From Bacteroidales bacterium (lineage in GTDB: Bacteria; Bacteroidota; Bacteroidia; Bacteroidales; Salinivirgaceae): a stretch of 64,000 nucleotides of DNA. The position numbers were made by a program, and so were the translations under genes. The DNA lies in contig JAAYQU010000049.1 in the NCBI GenBank assembly GCA_012519055.1, positions 1-64,000 on the forward strand, written 5' to 3'. Positions within the stretch are counted from its first letter, which is position 1; each line of letters starts with the position of its first letter. Below the pieces are notes generated by a model. It saw only the letters and a list, made by a program, of their open reading frames with translations, had not been told where the DNA came from and searched no databases. This document shows positions 20,293-28,887 of this stretch, in pieces.

Positions 20293-22116
20293 ATGAATGT
20301 TATATTTCAGCTTCCCGATTCAATAGCGAATCAAATAGCAGCCGGTGAGGTAGTACAACGTCCTGCTTCGGTTGTGAAGGAGTTGATGGAAAATTCTGTC
20401 GATGCAGGTGCAACAGCAATAAATGTGGTTATTTACGATGCCGGTAAAACGTTAATTCAAGTGTCGGACAACGGTGTAGGTATGACCGATATTGATGCAC
20501 GAATGGCTTTCGAGCGGCACGCTACAAGCAAAATACGTACAGCTGCAGATCTATTTAAAATCAACACATTAGGGTTTAGAGGTGAAGCATTGGCATCTAT
20601 AGCAGCCATATCAAATGTTACACTTCGTACCAGACATAAAAGCTCGGAATTGGGAGTCTCTATTGATGTAAGCGCGTCAACGGTGAAAGCGCAGGAAGTG
20701 GCTCAGTGTCAGCAGGGTTGCGTTATTTCGGTTAAGAATTTGTTTTTTAATATTCCTGCAAGACGCAAGTTTTTAAAATCTGACCAAACCGAGTTTCGCC
20801 ATATAACTGACGAATTTATTAGGGTTGCGATTATAAATCCAGACATTGCGTTTACGCTAACTCACAACGACCAAGCAATTTTCAACCTACCGACTGCTAC
20901 CTTGAAACAGCGAATCGTAGCTATTTTAGGTCGCAATTACAGTGAAAATTTAATAAGTGTCGATTGTTCAACATCTTTGGTGAATATTTCGGGATTTATT
21001 GGCAATCCCAAGTTAGCAAAGAAAAGCACAGGTGACCAATATTTTTTTGCAAACAACAGATATATGCGACATCCCTATTTTCATAGAGCAATTATGAACG
21101 CCTATGAGAAAATTATCCCTCAAGGAACCTATCCTGCATATTTTGTTGTTATGGAGGTAGATCCTGAGTGTATTGATGTTAACATACATCCAACAAAAAC
21201 TGAGATTAAGTTTGAAAACGAAACCGATATTTTTCCATTGCTCCATGCTGCAGTAAAGGAGTCGTTGGGGAAATTTAATTTTGTTCCGTCAATAGATTTT
21301 GATAATCAGATAGATATACCAATCTCGTTTGCACGTCCGCCGGCAGACACTCCAATACGTATGCCTGAAATAAAAGTAAACCCTTCGTATAATCCTTTTG
21401 ACAAAACGCCAATTTATTCACGGCAAGATGGTTGGGCAAAGTACAGCAACAAAAAGAGCGCAAACGATTGGCATAAAATTCTTTCCGATTTTGAAAATCA
21501 GTCGAAGAAACAGCCAGATACCGTCGAATTTCCTGACGATACAGATATTATCGAACGCTCATTTATTCAAATTAAAAAGCGGTTTATTTTGACTACGGTT
21601 AAATCAGGCTTAATGCTTATTGACCAGCATCGTGCTCATTTTCAGATAATATACGAGGAGTTGAAGCGTAGTTACGATATAGGAAAAATTCCATCGCAAC
21701 CGATGATGTTTCCTCATACGGTCGAGGTTAGCTTTAAGCAAGGCATGATTATTGACGAAATACTTCCCGAATTGTCCTCAATCGGGTTTGTTTTGAAAAA
21801 AGATGAGCAAAACAATTATCAAGTAACGTCTGTACCAGTGGTTTTGCCAATATCATCGATAAATGCCTTTTTCGAAACAGTGATTGAAAAGACGCAAAAC
21901 ACAGGCGAAGATATCGAAGAAAAACTGAAAACCAAAGTGCTACAAGACCTTGCAAGAATATCGTCTATACAGTATGGTAAAGATTTAAGCATCGAAGAGA
22001 TGAACCATATTACCGATAAATTGTTTGCTTGTCAATCGCCCAATTACACTGTCGATGGAAGGTCGATAGTTCAAATAATATCAATAAACGACATTATACA
22101 ACGATTTAATAATTAA
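20293..22116 (+). CDS. mutL: DNA mismatch repair protein MutL
   Basis: 607 aa. Links MutS mismatch recognition to strand removal. The GHKL ATPase N terminus is intact: IANQIAAGEVVQRPASVVKE, NSVDAGA, VSDNGVGM, RHATSKI and TLGFRGEALASI. The C-terminal dimerisation domain begins near residue 425. Where endonuclease-type MutL proteins carry DQHAxxExxxxE, this one reads DQHRAHFQIIYE, so the first metal-binding Glu is Phe. Bacteroidota MutL proteins commonly vary here. It heads a likely operon: the first rhomboid gene starts 9 nt after its stop. Confidence 0.97.
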   Translation: MNVIFQLPDSIANQIAAGEVVQRPASVVKELMENSVDAGATAINVVIYDAGKTLIQVSDNGVGMTDIDARMAFERHATSKIRTAADLFKINTLGFRGEALASIAAISNVTLRTRHKSSELGVSIDVSASTVKAQEVAQCQQGCVISVKNLFFNIPARRKFLKSDQTEFRHITDEFIRVAIINPDIAFTLTHNDQAIFNLPTATLKQRIVAILGRNYSENLISVDCSTSLVNISGFIGNPKLAKKSTGDQYFFANNRYMRHPYFHRAIMNAYEKIIPQGTYPAYFVVMEVDPECIDVNIHPTKTEIKFENETDIFPLLHAAVKESLGKFNFVPSIDFDNQIDIPISFARPPADTPIRMPEIKVNPSYNPFDKTPIYSRQDGWAKYSNKKSANDWHKILSDFENQSKKQPDTVEFPDDTDIIERSFIQIKKRFILTTVKSGLMLIDQHRAHFQIIYEELKRSYDIGKIPSQPMMFPHTVEVSFKQGMIIDEILPELSSIGFVLKKDEQNNYQVTSVPVVLPISSINAFFETVIEKTQNTGEDIEEKLKTKVLQDLARISSIQYGKDLSIEEMNHITDKLFACQSPNYTVDGRSIVQIISINDIIQRFNN

Positions 22117-22125
22117 ACAGTTACT

Positions 22126-22938
22126 ATGAGAGGATATCGTCCACCTATACTTGGCTCGGTGCCACCAGTTGTCAAGAATATACTCATTATTAATGTATTA
22201 ATGCTTCTCGGCTCAGTAATAACAAATTATGAGAAGTCTGTAGAGCTATTTGGACTATTTTATCCAGAATCTGAGTTTTTTAGACCACATCAGATTATTA
22301 CCCACATGTTTATGCATGGTGGCATTACACACCTGTTTTTCAACATGTTTGCTCTTTATATGTTTGGAAAAGTTCTTGAAATGGTGTGGGGAAGCAAGCG
22401 ATTTTTGATATACTATTTTGTTACTGGTTTGGGTGCTATGTTGATGCATATGCTTGTGACTTGGATTGATATTGAGAGCATTAAAACCTCTATTGCAGTT
22501 TTTAATAATACTCCCACGCCCGAACTATTTAGCCAAATTGTGAGGGATAATATTTCACGTCCAACGGCTATGCTTACAGATTTTATTAACCGTTTTCACG
22601 AATATCCCGATAATAAGTTTTTGATAAGCGAGGCAACAGTCTATGCCAATAAAATTCTCGAACTTAGGATGAATGTACCTGTTATAGGGGCTTCGGGAGC
22701 AGTATTTGGTGTTTTGCTTGCTTTTGGAATGATGTTCCCTAACACGCAACTTATGTTGTTGTTTCCCCCAATCCCAATAAAAGCAAAATGGTTTGTTTTA
22801 GGATATGGAGTTTTAGAGCTTTGGTTAGGTGTTGCAAACAGAAGCGGAGACAATGTCGCACACTTTGCACATTTAGGTGGCATGATATTTGGATTTTTCC
22901 TTATCAGATACTGGAGCAAAAAGTTTAAAAGATTCTAA
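22126..22938 (+). CDS. Rhomboid-family intramembrane serine protease (first of a pair)
   Basis: 270 aa polytopic inner-membrane protease. The characteristic HMFMHGGITHLFFNMFALYMFG segment appears (HMFMHGGITHL and NMFALYMFG). The nucleophile Ser190 is in GASGAVFG and the catalytic His is in AHFAHLGGM near residue 246. The loop between the second and third helices (about residues 115-180) is longer than in minimal rhomboids. Second gene of mutL-rhomboid-rhomboid-EEP, with 9 nt before it and 18 nt after. Confidence 0.93.
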   Translation: MRGYRPPILGSVPPVVKNILIINVLMLLGSVITNYEKSVELFGLFYPESEFFRPHQIITHMFMHGGITHLFFNMFALYMFGKVLEMVWGSKRFLIYYFVTGLGAMLMHMLVTWIDIESIKTSIAVFNNTPTPELFSQIVRDNISRPTAMLTDFINRFHEYPDNKFLISEATVYANKILELRMNVPVIGASGAVFGVLLAFGMMFPNTQLMLLFPPIPIKAKWFVLGYGVLELWLGVANRSGDNVAHFAHLGGMIFGFFLIRYWSKKFKRF

Positions 22939-22956
22939 ACCATTATTTTTTAAGCG

Positions 22957-23853
22957 ATGAACTTAGTTGACGAAATAAAGACAATTGTTAAGTCTGGTGG
23001 TATATTAACCAAGTTGATAGCTATAAACTTAGCTGTTTTTCTTGCTGTAAATATTATTGGAGTTATATTTTTCCTTTCAGCCTCTCAATGGAGTACAGGA
23101 ACAGTCGTAAGACTATTTGCTGTACCAGCAAGTCTCTCTGCATTAGCTGTTAAGCCTTGGACACTCTTTACATATATGTTTTTGCACGAAGGGTTTTTGC
23201 ATATATTGTTCAATATTTTGTGGTTATATTGGTTTGGAATTATTTTTTTACGCTACTTTTCACAAAATCAGTTACTTGGGCTTTATATTATAGGTGGCTT
23301 GTTTGGTGGTATCTTTTATATTTTATCATTTAACCTCTTCCCTGTATTTAAGCCTTATGTTGAAAGTAGCGTTGCTCTGGGGGCATCAGCTTCGGTAATT
23401 GCGATTGTTATTGCAACTGCCTTGTATATACCAAATTATAGTGTAAACATAATATTTTTGGGTCCGGTTAAATTAAAATGGATTGCATTGGTTATGATAC
23501 TGTTAGATATAATAGGTATAACCTCAAGCAATAGTGGCGGGCATTTAGCACACCTTGGAGGAGCCATAATGGGCTGGATTTTTATCTCCGCATATAAAAA
23601 GAGGGTTGACTTAACAAAATTTGTTGGCTGGTTTAAAAATATTTCCAAATTTAAGCTTAGACGCAAGAAAAAGAGTCATTTACGCGTTACTTATAGAAGA
23701 GGTGAAACAGAATACGATTATAATGCACGGAAACGTGAAAATCAGAAACAGCTTGACGCAATACTCGAGAAGATTAAGAAAAGTGGATATAGCAATCTAA
23801 CAGCCGAAGAAAAACAAATATTGTTTGATAGTAGTAAGAAAAGAGACCTATAG
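22957..23853 (+). CDS. Rhomboid-family intramembrane serine protease (second of a pair)
   Basis: 298 aa. Five or six membrane helices up to about residue 215, then a basic cytoplasmic tail of about 80 residues (KLRRKKKSHLRVTYRRG and onward). MFLHEGFLHILFNILWLYWFG matches the rhomboid loop region (FLHEGFLHILFN). The Ser is in GASASVIAI, where the usual Gly after Ser is Ala. The His is in HLAHLGGA. The charged tail is typical of this second Bacteroidota rhomboid; its partner is unknown. Starts 18 nt after the first rhomboid gene. Confidence 0.9.
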   Translation: MNLVDEIKTIVKSGGILTKLIAINLAVFLAVNIIGVIFFLSASQWSTGTVVRLFAVPASLSALAVKPWTLFTYMFLHEGFLHILFNILWLYWFGIIFLRYFSQNQLLGLYIIGGLFGGIFYILSFNLFPVFKPYVESSVALGASASVIAIVIATALYIPNYSVNIIFLGPVKLKWIALVMILLDIIGITSSNSGGHLAHLGGAIMGWIFISAYKKRVDLTKFVGWFKNISKFKLRRKKKSHLRVTYRRGETEYDYNARKRENQKQLDAILEKIKKSGYSNLTAEEKQILFDSSKKRDL

Positions 23854-23870
23854 ACAAATTGACAAAGTAG

Positions 23871-24977
23871 ATGAAATCATTTTTCACAAATATTGCTCTT
23901 TTGGTTACAGCATTTTTTGCTCTAATTTTGCTGATAGCAAATTTGGCACCTTTTATATCGCCAAACCTTTTTGCGCTTCCGCAAATATTGGGGATTATAT
24001 ATCCATATATATTGATTATAAATATCTTAATTACAGTTATTTGGATAGTAAAACGCAAATGGGTTTTTCTGCTACCTTTTGTTATTATTGCTTTGGGATT
24101 TCAACATATACTGACATTATTAAGCCTAAATTTTTCAAAAAGCGGAAATGAGATTATCCCCAAAGCTCAAACACTGAAAGTTGCCTCGTTTAATGTCAGA
24201 CTGTTTGATTTATATAATTGGTCACACAATAAGAATACTCGCGATAACATTATGGATTACCTTAAAACCATTGACGCAGACGTTATCTGTTTTCAAGAGT
24301 ATTACGACGATAAAACAAACAGTTTTGAAACAACAAGCAGGATTAATAAGCTACAGGGAATAAAATCTCACAAAATCGCGCCAACCTATATTGCAAAGGA
24401 TTTGTATAGATTTGGGATAGCTACTTTTAGCAAATATCCCATAATAAATTCAGGTGAAATACAGTTTGAAAATTCCCAAAACAATGCCTTGTGGACCGAT
24501 TTGTTGGTGTCTGGCGATACGATAAGAGTTTACAACGTTCATCTTCAAAGTAATCATTTCGATACCGATGATTATAAATTTATCCATAAAATTAACACAA
24601 GCCCTACAAGCATAGAAATGAGGCAAATAAAAGGAATTTTTAGCCGATTGAATACTGCATATAAAAAACGTGCTGACCAGGCTGCTAAAGTCAGAGAGCA
24701 TATTCAGGAAACAAAATTACCGACAATTGTTTGTGCCGACTTAAACGATACTCACTTATCGTACGCATATCGTAAAGTCAAAGGGAAACTGAGCGATGCT
24801 TTTCAAAAATCGGGGTTAGGCTTTGGACATACTTTTGGTAGTGCACCAGTCTCTGTTAGAATTGATTATATATTCTTCGACAAAAATTTTGTTGCAAAAT
24901 CATTTCAAACAGGTGAAGGTAAATTAAGCGATCATAATCCTATTATTTGCACTTTGGAGAGAGTTGTAGGCAACTAA
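23871..24977 (+). CDS. Endonuclease/exonuclease/phosphatase (EEP) family protein, membrane-attached
   Basis: 368 aa. Three hydrophobic helices at the N terminus (about residues 5-25, 38-58 and 62-85) are followed by an EEP fold: VASFNVRLFDLY, DADVICFQEYYDD with the metal-binding Glu, VYNVHLQSNHF, VCADLNDTHLSY, RIDYIFFD and the terminal LSDHNPIICTLE. All catalytic landmarks are present, so it is likely an active metal-dependent phosphodiesterase. The substrate cannot be told and could be a lipid head group or a nucleotide. Last gene of the mutL group, 17 nt after the second rhomboid gene. Confidence 0.87.
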   Translation: MKSFFTNIALLVTAFFALILLIANLAPFISPNLFALPQILGIIYPYILIINILITVIWIVKRKWVFLLPFVIIALGFQHILTLLSLNFSKSGNEIIPKAQTLKVASFNVRLFDLYNWSHNKNTRDNIMDYLKTIDADVICFQEYYDDKTNSFETTSRINKLQGIKSHKIAPTYIAKDLYRFGIATFSKYPIINSGEIQFENSQNNALWTDLLVSGDTIRVYNVHLQSNHFDTDDYKFIHKINTSPTSIEMRQIKGIFSRLNTAYKKRADQAAKVREHIQETKLPTIVCADLNDTHLSYAYRKVKGKLSDAFQKSGLGFGHTFGSAPVSVRIDYIFFDKNFVAKSFQTGEGKLSDHNPIICTLERVVGN

Positions 24978-25000
24978 AATAGTGGCTGAGCTCTTCTAAG

Positions 25001-26908
25001 TTAAGGTTCAACCCAATCATTATTTTCCTTAATAAGTTCAATAAGCTGTTCTACAGCTATATCGGCGGATATATTTTTCTTAACCGCAACTTTACCCTTG
25101 TATAAAGCAACTCTGTTTGGTGCAGCTCCAACATAGCCATAATCGGCATCTGCCATTTCGCCGGGACCGTTTACTATGCAGCCCATAACGGCAATTTTTA
25201 AATGTGTTAGGTGATTAGTTTTGCTGCGAACTTCGGCTAAAACCGATTCAATATCAAACTGCGTCCGACCGCACGAGGGACACGCAATATATTCGGTTTG
25301 ACTTATCCTGACCCTTGAAGCTTGAAGTATCTCAAACGTTAGCCTGCGATTATCCTCCACATCGGTTAAGAAAGGATTGGTAAGCCAAACGCCGTTGCCC
25401 ATTCCGCTAACCAACAGGCTTCCTGTGTCGGCAGATGACTCTATTACAAATGTTTCCCAATCGTCAGAGACATAATTTCGCTTAACTATTACGGGATTGT
25501 TTATTTGTGCCGATTTTAGTTTAAGAAAAGCCGACATCTGGTCTGCATATCCGTTTTGAGACATGGTTTCTAAAACTATTACGGTTTTGGGGCTGTTTCT
25601 TAATTGCTCAATAATCGCAGGTTTAGATAAATCGCTATTTGTTAACGATACCCATTTTGTAAACTCTTTTGATTTGTCGGCTATATATATAAATTCCAGA
25701 TTGTTAAATAAAGGAGTGGCGTTTTCGCATGGCATTTTGGTTGTGCCTGCTTCATAAATAATGGACAGGTTTTCGGGCAGTTCGGTTATAATTTCAATAT
25801 CTTTAACATAAACAGCATCAGCGGCTTGACTTGTTGCAATCCATTTTTTACCGTTAAACTTATATCCTAATTTTTCGAGCATTATATTGTCAAGAACACG
25901 ATAATTTCTAATATCGCACACAGCAATAACAGGTTTTTTGCCACCAATATTTCCAACTTCGTGTGACTTATAAAAGCTAAAGTCAAGTGGATTGTACTCT
26001 TTCCAGTTGTTATTTGTGTCTGTCAGTGGTTTTCTGTGTTTAAAGTGTTTAGCGAGTTTTTGCGCCGCAGGTATCTCTTTTACAGGGTTTTCGGTTAATG
26101 ATATTCGTATAGTATCGCCAATTCCATGACCGAGCAATCTTCCTATACCTATAGCCGAGCGCACACGCCCAGACAAATCGTTTCCCGCTTCGGTAACGCC
26201 CAAATGAAGTGGGTAGTGCATATCTTCTGTCTGCATTTGTTTTGCTAACATAAAATATGCGCTGTTCATTATCCTTATATTGCTCGATTTAAGCGAGATA
26301 ACTACGTTTTGAAAGACCCTTTTCTTGCAAATTCTAAGAAACTCCATTGCCGACTCGACCATTCCCTCGGTGGTATTGCCATATTTTGACATAATGCGGT
26401 CGCTTAGCGAACCGTGATTAACTCCAATTCTTAACGCAGTATCGTGTGCAACACAAATATCAATTAGTTCATTTAGAGAGAGTTCTATTTTGTTTAGCTC
26501 TTCTTTCCACTCCAATTCGGTGTAAGTTTTTGTGTCGAAAGTGGCTCGTTTGTCGATAAAGTTTCCGGGATTAATTCGCACCTTATCAACCAACTTAGCT
26601 GCAACAAAGGCTGCTTGCGAACTAAAGTGCACATCGGCAACCAAAGGGGTGTTAATATTATCTTTAAGTAGCAGTTCTTTTATTTTGCCAATAGACTCGG
26701 CGTCAGCTCTGTTTCTGACAGCAAAACGCACCATCTGCGCACCTGCTGATATAACCTCTTTTGATTGTTTGTATCCCGCTTCAATATTGCCTGCAGGCGT
26801 ATTGCACATGGTTTGGATTACAATATCGGAGTCTACGCCTATGGTTATATTTCCAACTCTTACTTCGTGGGTTGGGAAACGTTTGATTGAGAAAGGTGTG
26901 AATATCAT
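25001..26908 (-). CDS. ispG: 4-hydroxy-3-methylbut-2-enyl diphosphate synthase (IspG/GcpE), long form
   Basis: 635 aa. Catalyses the penultimate step of the MEP isoprenoid pathway, reducing MEcPP to HMBPP. An N-terminal TIM barrel (DIVIQTMCNTPAGN, ADVHFSSQAAF, RIGVNHGSLSDRI) is followed by the ~230-residue insert typical of Bacteroidota, Chlamydiota and plants. The C-terminal [4Fe-4S] domain follows, with its cysteines in ACPSCGRTQFDIES and MGCIVNGPGEMADADYGYVG. The length matches the long form. It is 42 nt downstream of mnmE on the same strand and may be cotranscribed. Confidence 0.97.
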   Translation of the reverse strand: MIFTPFSIKRFPTHEVRVGNITIGVDSDIVIQTMCNTPAGNIEAGYKQSKEVISAGAQMVRFAVRNRADAESIGKIKELLLKDNINTPLVADVHFSSQAAFVAAKLVDKVRINPGNFIDKRATFDTKTYTELEWKEELNKIELSLNELIDICVAHDTALRIGVNHGSLSDRIMSKYGNTTEGMVESAMEFLRICKKRVFQNVVISLKSSNIRIMNSAYFMLAKQMQTEDMHYPLHLGVTEAGNDLSGRVRSAIGIGRLLGHGIGDTIRISLTENPVKEIPAAQKLAKHFKHRKPLTDTNNNWKEYNPLDFSFYKSHEVGNIGGKKPVIAVCDIRNYRVLDNIMLEKLGYKFNGKKWIATSQAADAVYVKDIEIITELPENLSIIYEAGTTKMPCENATPLFNNLEFIYIADKSKEFTKWVSLTNSDLSKPAIIEQLRNSPKTVIVLETMSQNGYADQMSAFLKLKSAQINNPVIVKRNYVSDDWETFVIESSADTGSLLVSGMGNGVWLTNPFLTDVEDNRRLTFEILQASRVRISQTEYIACPSCGRTQFDIESVLAEVRSKTNHLTHLKIAVMGCIVNGPGEMADADYGYVGAAPNRVALYKGKVAVKKNISADIAVEQLIELIKENNDWVEP

Positions 26909-26950
26909 TGGTTGTGTTGATTAGTATCTGAAAATGAGTGCTTTATTTTT

Positions 26951-28366
26951 TTATTTCCCGATGCAAAAATTTTTAAAAATATTTCCCAATATCATATCCG
27001 GAGTAATAGCAGTTCCCGTTAATTCGCCTATAAGCGACAAAACTTTTCTAAGTTCAAAGGCTAACAAATCGCCTGTTAAGTTTTTTTCAATTGCTTCAAT
27101 GGTGCTGCCAATGGCAACCAATATTTTCATTAATAGCTCGTACTGTCGGGTGTTGTGAATTATTATGGAGTCCTCAGATGGCAACATGCTCTGTGCCAAT
27201 AGAGTCAATCGGTTTATCAGAGAGTCTAAGTTTTGCTCTTTTTTTGCTGAAATCAGTAGAATGTCGAGCGGTTGTATGTTGATTGAATTGGATATTTGTT
27301 CTATCTTGCTATGATATTCATTCTCAGGCAACAAGTCAATTTTGTTTGCCACGAAAATTATCTGCGAGGTGTTGTCAATATTTGCCATAACCAAATCGCA
27401 GGCGTGTTTAATATCCTCAATTTTGCTTGTTGCATCGAACAGGAAAATAATAATCCACGCTTTGGTGATTTTGTCGATAGAACGTTCTATGCCGAGCTTC
27501 TCAATGTTATCGGTGCTTCTGCGCAAGCCCGCCGTGTCAATAAAACGGTACTCAATGGAATTGAGAGTTATTGTGTCTTCGATGGCATCGCGGGTTGTTC
27601 CGGGAATATCGCTAACGATGGATCTCTCTTCTTGCAGAATTTTGTTTAACAGGGTCGATTTTCCTGCATTCGGCTGTCCAACAATGGCTACAGGGATTCC
27701 CTCTTTAATCGCTTGACCAGATTCATACGAGTCGTGTAGTTTTTTTACCTCATCTTGAACATCGTTAATCAGTGAACGTAGCGTGTTGCGGTCGGCAAAT
27801 TCGACATCCTCTTCGCTGAAATCTAACTCCAATTCAACTAACGATATAAGGTTCAGCAGCTTGTCCGATAACTGCATAAGTCGCTTTGAAAATGAGCCTT
27901 TGACTTGCGACATAGCCATTTTATGTGACATACTATTGCGAGCGTGAATTAAATCGTTAATAGCCTCAGCCTGAGTTAAATCCATCTTTCCGCTCAAAAA
28001 AGCCCGCATGGTAAACTCGCCAGGTTTTGCGGTGCGACAGCCGTTCTCAATTAACAGTTGCATTAGCTGCCGTTGAATATATTGCGAACCGTGACAGCCT
28101 ATCTCAATAACATCATCGCCCGTGTATGATTCAGGAGCTTTAAACCATGTCACAACTACCTCATCGACAATGTTGCCGTGGCTGATTATCTGTCCGTAAT
28201 AAGCCTTGCGAGGCTCAATTGAAGATATATCTATTTTGGTGACAGGAAAAAATAGGTTTTCAAGAACTTTTTTGGCTTCCTTTCCCGAAATACGAACAAT
28301 AGCTATAGCCCCAACGCCATGTGGTGTTGAGATTGAGCATATAAGGTCATCGAAGTCAAAATTCAT
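26951..28366 (-). CDS. mnmE: tRNA uridine-5-carboxymethylaminomethyl modification GTPase MnmE
   Basis: 471 aa. With MnmG it modifies the wobble uridine of several tRNAs. The N-terminal folate-binding domain has CSISTPHGVGAIAIVRISG. The helical domain then encloses a G domain with G1 GQPNAGKSTLLN, G2/G3 SDIPGTTRDAIED and DTAGLR, and G4 NKID. The C-terminal CIGK motif needed for modification is present at the end of the protein. A -7-like TAATTTTG lies at 28393-28386 on this strand. Confidence 0.97.
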   Translation of the reverse strand: MNFDFDDLICSISTPHGVGAIAIVRISGKEAKKVLENLFFPVTKIDISSIEPRKAYYGQIISHGNIVDEVVVTWFKAPESYTGDDVIEIGCHGSQYIQRQLMQLLIENGCRTAKPGEFTMRAFLSGKMDLTQAEAINDLIHARNSMSHKMAMSQVKGSFSKRLMQLSDKLLNLISLVELELDFSEEDVEFADRNTLRSLINDVQDEVKKLHDSYESGQAIKEGIPVAIVGQPNAGKSTLLNKILQEERSIVSDIPGTTRDAIEDTITLNSIEYRFIDTAGLRRSTDNIEKLGIERSIDKITKAWIIIFLFDATSKIEDIKHACDLVMANIDNTSQIIFVANKIDLLPENEYHSKIEQISNSINIQPLDILLISAKKEQNLDSLINRLTLLAQSMLPSEDSIIIHNTRQYELLMKILVAIGSTIEAIEKNLTGDLLAFELRKVLSLIGELTGTAITPDMILGNIFKNFCIGK

Positions 28367-28505
28367 TTTAGCTCATTTTTGGTCTCAAAATTACTGATTT
28401 AAGCGAAATGTAGGAATTATATTCAAAAAAATGACAAAAATCAATCAAATCAATAGCTTTAATTTTTATTTTAACTAATATTGCAAAACCGAAAATTATA
28501 TAAAC

Positions 28506-28760
28506 ATGCTCGATAAAAAAGAGATTACAATATGTTTGGGAGGTTCTTGTTTTATCCGCGGAAATAAAAGGGTATTGCAAGTAATAAACAATTTTATAAA
28601 AGAACATAATCTTGCACAATATGTACAACTCAAAGGAGATCATTGTTTTGGACATTGTGTAAACGGTCCTGTTTTGAAAATCGACAATAATATCTACGAG
28701 AACGTTGATTCAATGAATGTTATCGATATTTTAAACGATGTTTTTGACGGATATTATTAG
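28506..28760 (+). CDS. Thioredoxin-like [2Fe-2S] ferredoxin (24-kDa/HydC-like)
   Basis: 84 aa. Four cysteines are spaced as in the thioredoxin-fold [2Fe-2S] ferredoxins related to the NuoE C-terminal domain: Cys10 and Cys15 (ICLGGSC), then Cys47 and Cys51 (DHCFGHCVNGP). The helical NuoE N-terminal part is missing, so it is a stand-alone electron carrier. It lies 127 nt upstream of the sensory-type hydrogenase gene on the same strand. That neighbour has its own promoter, so the two are linked by position and likely by function rather than by a single transcript. Electron donor or acceptor to the hydrogenase is inference. Confidence 0.8.
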   Translation: MLDKKEITICLGGSCFIRGNKRVLQVINNFIKEHNLAQYVQLKGDHCFGHCVNGPVLKIDNNIYENVDSMNVIDILNDVFDGYY

Positions 28761-28784
28761 GCTTACGAAATTTGAGCGTACAGC

Positions 28785-28814
28785 TTGATTAAAAACATCT
28801 ATGACATAAATTTG
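28785..28814 (+). promoter_or_regulatory. Promoter of the hydrogenase-phosphatase pair
   Basis: TTG (28785-28787), 19 nt, TAAATTTG (28807-28814), a close Bacteroidota match. The implied start near 28821 leaves a 5' leader of about 67 nt before the ATG at 28888. Confidence 0.7.
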
Positions 28815-28887
28815 TTATGTTTAACAAAAGGGTCTATAATTAAGAACCATAGCGCAATCAACATTAACAACTCTCAAATTAACTAAT

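Noticed and set aside
27296-27716. Two open frames of 117 and 124 codons antisense to mnmE
   Set aside because: Both are covered by the mnmE G domain, which has every expected motif; the antisense frames show no recognisable features.
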